From contig OX388316.1 of NCBI GenBank assembly GCA_947579605.1, forward strand, positions 10,233,290-10,297,289: DNA of 64,000 bases, read 5' to 3'. Within the stretch, counting starts at the first letter, position 1. Every line of letters starts with the position of its first letter. A program made the translations under genes and the position numbers. Source of the DNA: Athripsodes cinereus (lineage: Eukaryota; Arthropoda; Insecta; Trichoptera; Leptoceridae). A model generated the notes under the pieces. The model saw nothing but the letters and a program-made list of their open reading frames with translations, was not told the DNA's origin and searched no databases. Below are positions 23,505-36,100 of the stretch, one piece after another.

Positions 23505-25975
23505 CGTATTTTGAAAGTATACAATGCCATTACGCACAGGTTGGGAATACTCGCGTATAGTTTCAAGTTTTAATAAGCATAACGCCCAAAACCAAAATCG
23601 TTGCTTATTGTAAAAATAACCGATGGTTCCTCACTTTCATATTAAATTAAAAAATATAGGAATATCATTGCGAAAAAACTTATGGTTTAATCTCAATTTG
23701 CATATATTTTTGATTATTTTATTTGGAGATATTAATTTTTCATTACTTTATAACTATTAAATTTGATTTTTAAAAATATCCTTCATTCTGCGCTCCATAC
23801 AAATTTGACATTGTTCCTCAACACTTTGATAGCTTTTTTAAGCAAAATGTAAAAATGCCATTATATTTCAACGAAAAAAGTGTCTAGTTTAATAAAACTA
23901 TAGTTAATTTCGTTATTTTTCTATTTATTACACTTTTTAATACCACCAAAATAAAAAAAGCAAAAATATCTGCGTGTTCCTGCGTTATGCACAATTGTGC
24001 ATAACGATATTTTATATAAAATTCTTTTTCTATTTTGCATAAAACGATATTTTTTTTGTTTTAAGTATGCTGTCAACTTTTATTTCTTCATTTAAATACA
24101 TATAAATATCATTCAAGTGGAAAAAAGACCGCAAAAGCTTATTATATTAGAGGTAGTATAATTAAGACATTTCTTTTTGTATCAAAAAAGGTACATTTCT
24201 GGCAAGGAAAATGAGTATATCGCTAAAATAATATATTTAACACTAAGATAATACTCCCAACTTGTATTTAATTATAAAAAACACTAAGAAATTGCGCGAA
24301 GTTTCAAGTAAAAAACAAATTCACATTATAAATCACGTGTTTTTTGTTATGCACATAAGGATTTTGTATGTAAAGGACAGTTCACATTGTGGACCGCGGA
24401 ATTACAACGGTGATAGATATAAATACCACATAATGCATGCGCATAAATTTTAAACACTTTTTATTTGAAAAATAAGTTATTTTATTCATAATATATTATA
24501 TTTTATTCATATTCCTATATAATATAATATTTTTTTGCCATAGCTGAAATACATCATATTATGTAAACTTATCTATATAATAAGTATACTATGTGATATA
24601 CCATTGTGCTCTGAACTAAAGTCTAGTTTGAGAGATCTACAGGAGTCTGATATATAAAAATGTTAATAAATAATAAGGTGACACTGGCACTTGTCTTATT
24701 TTTATTCCCTAAATTTTAAATCCGAGCTATAAAAGTTCAATATCTTCAGTAATTTGCGCAAGGTTCCCATATATACGGGGGCCCCGGCGGTTGTTCTATT
24801 TCTCTGTCGTAAAAACAGTTAATTTATTTCTGTGTTAATATAAATATTCTCATAGAATCATTTACTTCATCATTAATTTCTAACTACCTGTGCAGGTACA
24901 TTGAAAACTTGAATCAAAATTTGGACGAGATGTGAAAATATCGCATTGCCGCGATGTCGATAATTTAGTCATTATTTTCCATATAGGTATACCCACCTAT
25001 TTTGTTTTATGAGAATTTTTATGCCTGCGGAAGTCGGTTTTATTTATTATTATTTGTTCACGGCTCGAGTCTTTTACATGTATAAGATTTACATACATAA
25101 TTTATATAAGGTAAGTATATGTATAATGGATTAAGACACAGCAAGTTATATTAAAAGTCACCAAAAAAGTAAAAAACAACAATGAAATTGTCTCAGCAAT
25201 AATAATTATTGATATTAAGAAAAAACATACTGAGCATGTAAACTGCGCTTTATAAATCTTGTGCATAACGACGTGTCTATGGTTTATAAGCAAAGATTTT
25301 GGTTTTAGGCGATAAATATTTTTAGAAACTATACATGGTTATTACGCTCTAATCGTGTATATTTTCCAATAACGTTACACTAAAATTTGTGCGAAAAACA
25401 TACTGCACAAGTTTCCATTGCGGAATAATAGTGTACATTTTCTAAGTGCTACACAAGGCAACTTTCTTAGAATCTATACGCGACTAGTTTCCAAGTAGCC
25501 ATTTTGATTTGTTGCTTTCACTTTTTTTATTATTTTTTACGTCTTGTTTTTTTAATATTTTTTTATTGCTTTAATTACCTGTATTTTTAATTTCTTAAAT
25601 TTGTCAACATGTAAAAGCGAAATTGTAAATGTACTTAAATACGAGTAAATAAATATTTTTATTATTATTTAACTGGCGTCTTTTTAAAGAAGCACTGAAG
25701 TACTTAAACATTTGTGTTTCTTTTATATAATGAAAATATTTTTGTCCTTTGTTTTGTTTACAATAAAAATATTCATAAAATATTATAAAAAATATTTTTA
25801 TTTTAAAAATATTTCTTATAAGTAATAAAAATATTTTTATATACACGATAAGAGCGTAATAACCATGTATAGTGTCTAAAAATATTTATGCTTATTAATA
25901 TTTGAAACTATACGCGAGAAGTCCTAACACTCCTAACCTGTGCGTAATGGCGTTGTATACTTTCAAACTACGTTT
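23505..25975. mobile_element. Long inverted-repeat element between Ctr9 and PTCD3
   Basis: About 110 bp at the left (from GCGTATTTTGAAAGTATACA) is found inverted at about 25862-25975. The core words are GTATACAATGCCATTACGCA and CGCGTATAGTTTCAA. The interior is very AT-rich, with no transposase recognised. The left end lies within 190 bp of the Ctr9 start codon. The superfamily is unknown. Confidence 0.6.
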
Positions 25976-26147
25976 CACTGAATCAGCGTCAGAAAGTATA
26001 CACGACAATTACGCAGAAATCGTGTATATTTTCTAAGACTATTTTTCGTTACGCAACTTAAAAACATACATTGCAAGAACACTATGAGTGCGTACTGGCA
26101 TTGTATACTTTCAAAATACGCATACAGATTAGAGTCATAGATTTGCA
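25976..26147. repeat. Short GTATAC/TTACGCA repeat, second copy at 43300-43463
   Basis: The segment begins with AGAAAGTATACACGACAATT and ends with the inverse-type CATTGTATACTTTCAAAATA. The same segment, slightly diverged, occurs at 43300-43463. Both copies are preceded by a related AT-rich stretch (25530-25745 and 42878-43105), so a longer repeat family is shared. Confidence 0.6.
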
Positions 26148-26184
26148 TAGACTTTTATGCTTTTTAAAAACAGCCGGTTCTAAA

Positions 26185-26952
26185 GTAGCATTCACATTGC
26201 TTCACTTTGGATGATCATCCAGAGTGTCAGGGTCAAACCTGTTCATCGAAAGTGAACACGTCTGTTCACATTTGTTCATCCTATGCTTTCACTGCCATGC
26301 CAACAAAATTAAATAAATAAAGGAAATTAAAAATATCATTTATCAAAAATTAAAACAAGTTAAAGGGTCGTTCACATTTGTTCACTTTCAGTGATCACTC
26401 CGGATGATCCTCCAAGATGAATAGGTGTGAACGGGCGTTTCATCAATAGTGATCACTAGCGATGACGGAGGAAAGAGATTACCACTCGTCATAATTTTGA
26501 TGAAAGTTCCTTTCACTGAAACGACCATAAACAAGTTTTATCTTATTATAACATAGCATAACATACATAGACAATTCACACAGATCGAGCTAGTCCCAAA
26601 TTAAGATGATGAATCTTGTATTATGGGTACTAACGCGACGATACACGAATATACAATGCACTCTTTTCTGCACTTTATTCTCTATGAATTTGTTTTGAAT
26701 GTTAGAATCATTTACAAAATTATTATGCAGTCGAGAGCTATATTAATTTATTTTAAGTGTTATTTTTCATTTTTGAATTTGTTTAATCATTTTTATACGA
26801 AAAAATGTTAAATTACATACAACATGACCGTGAGTGTTGACATGTCAGTGAAAGCATAGGATGAACAAATTTGAACAGACGTGTTCACTTTCGATGAACA
26901 TGTTTGACCTTGACACTCTGGATGATCATCCAAAGTGAAGTGTGAATGCTAC
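26185..26952. mobile_element. TIR element of the TTCACTTTGGATGATCATCC family, copy 1
   Basis: The left end, GTAGCATTCACATTGCTTCA, is inverted at 26930-26952, and similarity continues inward for about 120 bp (GTTCATCGAAAGTGAACACG on both sides). A second, related terminus (GGGTCGTTCACATTTGTTCA) lies inside at 26364, suggesting a nested or composite structure. No coding capacity. Related copies lie at 53405 and 53878. Confidence 0.65.
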
Positions 26953-27184
26953 ATTATATACTCACATTTTTGAGATTCTTTTGCATTAATTTTTTCTTTA
27001 TGGTTAGATATTTTTATCAATCCAAAAAAATCTTTGATTTCCACTCAAATGTCAAATACTGAGTAGAATTGCTTTTTTAGGTTATTAATATTATATGGGA
27101 TTGATTGAAAGTGTGTTGAATTATCTACAATAGAGTAGTAGATAATAATTATTATCTACATTACACTAGATCGAAATTTCGAAG

Positions 27185-30100
27185 ATGAATATATGCTCAC
27201 CTATTATTCGTAGTTTAAGGTTTGTTTTGCTGGATATCACTTTATAATACCCTTACTGCTTTAAGTTTAGTTTTTCGATTAATAATAATATAATAACTCT
27301 GTTGAACAATACCTATTTAAGTTATTTTTGTCGTAGATCAAACAGTTGTATAAAATCTTCTGGTAATCAAATACTATGGAGGCGTTTGAGATATTCCACA
27401 GTTTCTTGTGAAGAAGAAAATAGTAAAAAACCAGACGAAATAGTGATACCAACTCGAATACCCAGAGGTCCAACAGATATATTAGATGCTCTGTCTAGCA
27501 CTATAGGCAGAGACCCTACAGCTTCACATTATAAGTTTGTTTTTTTTTTAGTTAAAGTAAAATAGCATTGAAAGCTTTAAGTCATTACCTAAGCCGCAAA
27601 ATAACAATTAACACATAGTCATCTAAAATCATATCAATATGTTTAGAAATTGTTATATAGCTAATGCCGAAAATATAAACAAAGTGATAAGTTTTTGTTT
27701 AGTTTTACAAGTTATCAATATGCATTGAGTATATGTGTTCAGGATCTGTATGTGGTATTGAAATTATTATTATTTGTTTTAATGTGAAAACATCAAAGAC
27801 AAGGAGTAAATAAATTGGGTCTAGTATTTTTTTTCTGATTTGTTAAACATATAATTTTCTGTGTTAAGGTATCATGACGATCCATACTTAATACCGACAT
27901 CCAATTATCAAAAAAGAGCGTACGCCCTGTCTCAGGAATCTGGTCGGAAGGCTGCACATTGGCTGAAGCAGGAACACAGAGATTATTTTATTTACACAAC
28001 GTGGGATCCACCAATGAAAATGAAGACTCTAAACAAGAATGCTGATCCTTTTATTGATGCTTTCTCACCACACCCAGTGTATGATGAAAATTCAGAAGTA
28101 AGAAAAACTGTACATTGGTTATTCATGCATCTATCTCGTCCTCTTCTTCTTGTCCCTTCTATGCCACCTGTGATGATCAATCTTTCCATACTTCTCTCAC
28201 GATTTACAATGTGTAAGAAAAACTGAAGTACAGTGGTACCTCGACATACAAGTTTAATTCGTATCGCAACCTTGCTCGTATTTCAAATTACTCGTATCTC
28301 AAAGCAAATTTCCTCATTGAAATTAATTGAACTGGCATTAATCCGTTCCAGTTCCCAAAATGTCACCCCAGTTATTTTTGTTACGTGTTTGAATAAGAAA
28401 AATGTATTTATAAATGACAACTATTGTATAAAAACATAATAAAAGAGAATGTAAAGAAATAAACTAGATTTATAAAGTTTTCTTTTGCTTAATTTTCGTT
28501 ACTGCTTTTCTCTTCATTGGTCTTTGCCTTTTTCTTCAAGTTTTTCTCACTTTCACCTGTAGGCCATTTAAAAATAAACATGTCCAAGGAGGTTTGTTTC
28601 TTCCTCGTTTCAGAATTTTCCAGAAATGAGTTTGGCAAGTGTCATTAAATAGCTCGTATCTTAAATTTTGCTCATATTTCAAAGCAAAAAAAGCATAAAT
28701 TTGCTCGCTCGGCAGCTTGTATCTTAAAAACCTCGTAACTTGGGGCACTCGTCTGTCAAGGTACCACTGTACATACATTTTAAGCAGATGGATGAAAGCC
28801 TGCCTTTGATTTTTGTTTCTTGGAGGATGGAGATATTTGTCTTTCGTGCTGTTCATGAAATCACATCTTAAATGTGTCTATTTTGTGCTTCTGTCTGGCT
28901 TTCATCATCCAGGTTTCTACATCATATAAAAAGATGGAGAAAATCCTTGCTTTTACAAGGCAAATCTTAGTTGAGATGGTGATGCTTTGATTTTTCTATA
29001 TTTTAACTTTGTTTTATTTATTTGACTTTTTAGCAGGGTTTTACAAATATAAATAATGTATTCATACATATGAAATACCCAATTATAGAAAATCTCATTC
29101 ATTTACAAAAAATATATTTCATATATTACTGGTAAATTATGTCAGTGAAAAATTGGATTGGGCTTTAAGTGAAGTATCATCAGCATAGTTTAAGTTAGAT
29201 ATTGTTTAAAATACTTCAAACTCCTACTTTTGCTCCTCCATCCCATTCTTCTAACGCCTTCTCATAATATATTCTGCGTAAATATTAAATAACATTGGGG
29301 ATAAAATGCATCCTTGTCAGTCACCCTATATGAATACAATTTTGTTAATGTTTTGACAAAATTTCACAATGTTATTCTCATGAGTTGTAAATTGCTTTAT
29401 GTGATTACAGGCGGACCTCGACTTTCGCACATGATTGGTTCCTGAAAATGTATGCGAAAGTTAAATGTTCGAAAGTAGAGGGATGTAAAAAAAAAAAAAT
29501 ATGTACTTTAAAAGTCTTATTTACATTTAAATAATTACTGACAATAAATACGTACATTTTAAATGTAATTTTTATTTTTTTTATTTTTACAATATTAAAG
29601 AATCAAACAGTCATAACATAATATGTTAACAATTAATACACTCAACATGTGGACCAGCGAAGATTCCACTCTTACCAGAAATGTCTTCTATCTATCTATC
29701 TATACAGCCACTTCTGTCCACTGCTGAACATAGGCCTCCCTCATATTTCTCCAGGCAGCTCTATCTTGTGCCTTCTGAATCCAATCACCAGCAATCCTCT
29801 TTACGTCATCTGACCATCTAGTGGGCGGTCTCCCTCTACTTCTCTTATCTTCTCGAGGTCTCCACTCCACTACCCTCTTTGTCCATCTTTGATCGGTGAA
29901 TCTAGCGACATGTCCCGCCCACGCCCACTTCAGTTTTGTAATTCTTTCAACAACGTCAGTAACTCCGGATCTTCTGCGAATTTCTGTGTTGCGTATTCTG
30001 TCTGACAGTCTTATGTGGAGCATGTCCCTTTCATGTTTGCGCTGTGCCACTCGGAGCTTCCTGACGGCCGCTTTTGTGAGCGTAAGCGTTTCTGCACCAT

Positions 30101-33100
30101 AGGTCATGACGGGTAGCACGCACTGATCGTATAATTTGCGTTTCAAACATTGGGGGATGTCGCTAGTGAAAAACTTCTTCAGGTTACCGTAGGCTGCCCA
30201 TCCAAGACATATTCTTCTCTGCAGCTCTACGGTTTGGTTATCTCGTGAGAGTGTAATGCTATGTCCGAGATATTTATATTCATTGACTTCTTCTATTGTT
30301 TGGTTGCCAATGATAATTTTCCCACCAAGAACTAAGTTTGTCATCAATTTTGTTTTGCCTGCATTTATAAGGAGCCCCACCCTTTTTGTTGCTTCCATGA
30401 GCTCCTTTAACATGTCGCACGCCTCTTTTAGATCTTCTGATATTAATACGATATCGTCTGCGAATCTCAAATTGCTTAGGTTTACTCCATCCACTCTGAT
30501 ACCTTTATTTTCCCACTTTAGATTCTTGAAGGCATATTCCAGAACTGCTGTGAACAATTTTGGGGATATTGTGTCCCCTTGCCTTACCCCTTTTTCTATG
30601 GGAAACTGGTTGGTGTTTTTATGGAGTTTTACACTAGCTGTCGTATTATCGTATATAAAGTTGAGAAGCTTAGTATACCTGTAGTCTATGCGGCATTGAT
30701 GTAGAGCTGCTAAGATAGCATCTTTATTAATGGTATCGAATGCTTTTTGGAAGTCGACATATATTAGCACCAGAGGTCTATTATATTCTATGGTTTTTTC
30801 TATTAGTATCTTAAGGGTCAGAAGGTGATCACTTGTGCTGAAACCTGTTCGGAATCCGGCCTGTTCGTGTGGTTGATTGAAATCTAGTTTTTTCTCTAGC
30901 CTATTGGTTACTATCCGCATAAACAATTTGTACAGGTGAGAGAGCAGGCTAATGGGCCTATAATTACCAACATCGGACTTGTCTCCTTTTTTGTGTAACA
31001 GTATCATCTGTACATTGTTCCAGGTCTTCGGTGTGGTACCAGTGGTCAAGCACATGTTGAAAAGTATCTTTAGTCTTTCTTGTAGGGTCTTACCTCCCAG
31101 TCTTATACTCTCTATAGTGATTCCGTCCTCTCCTGGAGCCTTATTATTTTTCATTTTACTATAAGCAAATTGTATTTCGTCGGTTGTTATTTCTGGGATG
31201 TCCTCTGAACCCTGATTTATAACGCCTGTTTGTGGACTTATTTCTATGGGACTATGGCTCTGTGCGTGTTCACAACTATAAAGTTCTCGATAGAATTCTT
31301 AGAAATATATAGAATCTCTATCTCGATAGAAATGTCTTAGTCTTGAGAAAAAAAAGCAAAAGTTAAAATTTTCTAAAAAAGTCAAAGTAAATTTAAAAAC
31401 AATAATAATACAAAAATATAAAATATAAAGTAAAAAATCCTTATATTCTATTCTTTTAACAAAGTTGTCAAGGGTTAGTTGTACTTTACTACTTTTTTTC
31501 TTTTCTTCATAGAGAGCTCTGTAACATGCAGTACTATTATGGATCACCCTACGCACTTGAGATACGCGTTCTCCATCGGGATCCAATTCTTCCATAATAT
31601 TATTTAAAAATGTCTCAAGATGTGTAAATGCTTTCTTCATGTTTTTTATTGTTAAGGTCTTGGTTATTTCTTCTGGTTCTTTTCCTCACTCTCAATTTGT
31701 AAGTTATTTTCGTTTTCTTGTTGGTCCATTAAAAATTTATTAGTCAAGGGCTCAGAATGTGATTCAATCACCTCATTAACATCTTCACTGTTGACATTTA
31801 GGCTTAGTTCCTTCATTAGGTTAACTATTTCAAGTGTGATGGTCTCTGGAGTTTCATCAAAATTAACTAAATCACTCATCATTTGAGGGCAGAGTTTCTT
31901 CCATGAACTTTTCATTGTCGACTCTTTTATTTCAGCCCATGCATCTCCAATATTGTTTATTGCGTTCCATATATTATAATTCTTCCGCAAATCTTTTTAT
32001 GCGGGCCCACCTTCCATGTCAATTGCCTTGATGGCCTGAGTCATTATCGATAGGTACTTTTATTTGTAAAAAGTTAACTTTCATTAATATGCACTATAAG
32101 GATTGTCAATATGACAGCATATTCCCTTTTTAATCAAAATGTACTATGACATTGTTTTATTTGTTGTGACGAAATGTAAAACCATCATACGTAATACCTA
32201 CCCTGGTTTTTATGCGCTTCATAGTGTGACAGGAAAAAAACTATAATGAAACGATTATTTTTACTCAAATTTTTGAACAAAAATTTTTGATAAAAAATGT
32301 GCGAAATAGCGAATTGTTTGAAAGTCGAATGTGCGAAAGTCGAGGTCCGCCTGTATCTTAATTTTTCATATAGATAAAATGAGCATACTATTTATAACCT
32401 TATGAACATGTTAATGTTTGTCATTTCAGGTTAGTGAAGAGGATCTGAAGATGGCTATGAAGAACTCCCTAATAAATGACGCAAAGACCATTTACAATTT
32501 ATTGGAAAGTAAAAACATTCCTGTGAGTGAAGAAAGTGTGCAGCAGTTATTGGAATTGTTGTGCTTCTTTAATGAGGATGAACCCCTGGCAGAGGATTGG
32601 TACGAGGAAAGATGGTTTAGTGGTGCTAACAGAAGCAGTCGTCATATGGTCATGTGGAAGTAAGACATTACATTATATCTACATGATTGTTTATAAATCA
32701 ATACATAATCTTTTTATTAATGCCTTATCAACCTATTATGAACTATTCATGATGATGATGACGGATGATTTCTTTGGCGCCGTTTAATGAAGTATCCATC
32801 TTAAGGGTGCGGGAAGCTCTAATGGAAGAGCGATGTCTTCAGTTTGTTCTTGAATGTTACATTTTTGTATTGTGTTAAGCAACAACAACGTTCAACGATA
32901 CTCGCTTTCTGTAGTTTTTTTGTCACTTTTACCCGCTATGTGTTGTGAGTAGGTGTCGCTAGACACATAATTTTGTAAAAAATATCTTCACCATCTATTA
33001 TCAAATATTGATTTTACATATTGTTCATGTTTTTAGGGAAGGTGGTTTAATTCAGAGTCTCTTTGATAAAGTTGAAAACAAATCTTCCGCTACATATTGT

Positions 33101-36100
33101 GCTGTAATACAAGGAATGTGCAAGTATTTTCAGGCTGAGAAAGCTTACAATTTGTATAAGGAGTGTACAGAGAAGAACATTACCCTTAACACTGGTGTCT
33201 ACAATGGGTTGTTGAGGGTTGTAGGATTTTTGAAGGAAAGTTTTGACCTGAGATGGAATCTTATGTTGGAAATACTAAATGACATGAATTCAAAGGTACA
33301 AACACATCCGCCACACTATTTTGTAATACATTGTTCCCTATCTCTCTCTAAGCCAACACGACTTCTTCCACAAATGAGGTAGTGTGTCCGTGTCAATAAT
33401 AGTTAAGACATTCAGGATGGGTGGCATATCTTATTGCTTAATTGAACTGATACTAAATGCCTTAAAATGTGATATTTTATAAATACCTGCATTTTACAGG
33501 AAACTCAAAAATTTATAGAAAAGAATAGGAGGCTTATTCTTTTCTATAAATTTTTATTTTAAGAGGCATATTAATTAGAAGCAGTTGTTCCTCTGGCTAC
33601 CCCACTTGTGGGAGATGTCATGATGGGATAGATGGAAGGATTTATTTATTTTATGTTTTTACCTGTAGGTTATCAACTGAATATAATATAATTTTGTTGT
33701 AGAATTTGAAACCAGACCTCCAAACACTGAACTCTTGTCTGGAGAGTTTTTCATCTATGATATATTCATCAACTAAAGAAAGAACTTTACAGATTTACTC
33801 TGAATTTGTTAACAAGTGTAAAGTGGAGCCCTCACTGGCTACTTGGCATCATCTGTTAAATATATTTTGCAAAGAAAGTAAGTATATATCTATTTAACTT
33901 ATTCTACACAGATAGTATCCACATAAATTTCACACGACCATTTCACATATCTATCCATAGTCGATATCCTGTCAACTTTTAAGTGTGTTTAAAGATGACA
34001 GGTGATTTTATAATTAAATATTCTTGTTAACGAACATGGAGCAATATTACAATAACATTTTTTGGAGTATGAAATTTACCGATTGATATCTGATCACAAT
34101 CTCTTTGGGATGGTTTTGTAACAACTCAGGAGGTCACAATCCAGTCACACTACCTGTCACGTAAAATATTCTTGTTTTGAATTTCAGACAGTCCCAAGTG
34201 TGATCTCTTGTACTCAATAATGAATATGTTGGATGGGAAAAAATTAGAAGTTTGTGATCCCAAGGACACAAATTTCTTTATGACAGCGATGAATGTTTGT
34301 AGATATCAGTTACATGTAAGTAAATTAAAATAGTTGTCACTTAGTTTATTTTGTAATGTTTAAATCTTCAGTTTATAAAACAAAATCATATTCCTTTCAG
34401 GATGTCCAGTTGGCAAAACGTGTTCACCAATTGTTACTCCATGAAAACAACTACAATTTAATAGGAGATTCAGTCAGAGAGAGCATGTATTACCGCTTTT
34501 ATTTTAGTTTGTATTGTCGCCATGAATCTCTGGAAGCTTTAATGGATTTGTACAATCAACTTGTTCCTAATGTGTACTGCCCAGAACCCAGTGTTATGGA
34601 GGAGGTTGATTATATTTTATTTAATGCAATTATTAATTTTATCTTACTTTTAAAGGAGTTGAAGTTGTGATGAATTGAGATATGCAATAATCATATTTTA
34701 ATCTTATTTGAATTGTCTATGTTTTGGTGTATTTTATTGAAGGTCATCAAAGTGATAGATACTAATGGTGCTGTAGAGCATTTGCCATTAATTTGGTCTC
34801 ACATTGTAATGTTTGGTCAGACATCGAGATTGTCCATACTGCAAATATTACTTGACACAATGGTAAATCACTTGCCATCAGACACTGACAAGTCAGATGT
34901 TGCCACTCCAGGTAATATATATAATTTCTGTAAGGGCTAATATACCTAGTATACTTATATAGACACGTGGCCGCCAGACAGTTGTATTAGCCAGTTAAGT
35001 GACTAGCTAAGTTGTTAGTTAAACGCCGACATTCCATCAAATGGCTAACAGAGGTTTATTCAGATTGTTTAACACAATGTTTATCATTCTTAGTACCGCA
35101 GTGCCAAATATAGAAACTACATTTCAACAATCAGGCTAACTTGGATCAAGCGGAATGTTGGAACCTTTGACTCTTCATTCTGATTCAGTGAAATGGCTAG
35201 CTTTTCAATTAAATACCGGCTAACTGCCTAACTATTTAGTTAACTGGCTGCTCTAATTATAGAGCGGCAACATGCACATGGCCTTGTTAATTCAACCTCT
35301 GAACGGATCGAATAATGTATGAAATTTATACTCTAATCTGTAATTGAGTAATTACCTAAGTTATATATATATAATGAGTTACAATCCATTGGATTGGTCT
35401 GCAACGAGTTTGGTTTTTCTTCTCCATTCGTCTCTATTCTCAGCCAGTCTTTTCAGCTCTACGTATGAGCCACAGTTCATGTCCCTCTTCAGTTGGTCCG
35501 TATACGCGTCTCTTGGTCGGCCTCTGCCATTTCTCCCCTCGGTTTTACCCTCCGCGATGGCGATGAGTAGTCCTGGGTGCCTGATGTTGTGGCCAATCCA
35601 GTTAGCTCGTTGTTGGCCGATTCTTTTAAGAAGTTGCCTTTTTTCGCCTACCCTGGTTAATACTTCTTCGTTTTCGACGTGTTCCGACCAATGGATCTTA
35701 AGCATGCGTCTGTAGCACCACATCTCAAAGGCCGCCAACCTCACAACCATAAAGCAGAATGCTCCATACAAAGGCTTTAGTAAGGTTCTTCCTTACGCTT
35801 AAATCAATATTTGGGGATTCCAATATCTTCGATTTTTTGTTAAAGGCAATCCTTACCTGGTTTATTCTGCACACAATTTCCAATTTGGAGCGTCCATCCT
35901 GGTTTATTCTGCTGCCCAAGTACACGAATTCTCTTACTTGTTTGATGCTCACTCCATTTATGGCAATGTTCGCAGTCGCTTCCTCTCTTCCAACGACCAT
36001 ACATTTTGTTTTATCTTTATTTATTTTCATGTTGTACTTTGACAACAGTATACTTTCCATTTTTCCTAAGGCTTCGTTCAGCTCCATCTCGGAGTCTGCG

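Larger units (their letters stand above)
29408..32353 (-). mobile_element. Tigger transposon, internally deleted, split by an RTE LINE
   Basis: CAGGCGGACCTCGACTTTCG occurs at 29408 and inverted at 32334-32353; the match continues through GCACAT. TA flanks both ends (29406-29407, 32354-32355). The remaining coding part is the C-terminal portion of a Tigger/pogo transposase on the minus strand (31990 down to about 31430). A LINE was inserted at 29688-31328. Without the LINE the element is about 1.3 kb, so the N-terminus and most of the catalytic core are gone. Confidence 0.88.

Noticed and set aside
29896..31164. Plus-strand frames opposite the RTE reverse transcriptase
   Set aside because: They mirror the minus-strand coding sequence and have no features of their own.
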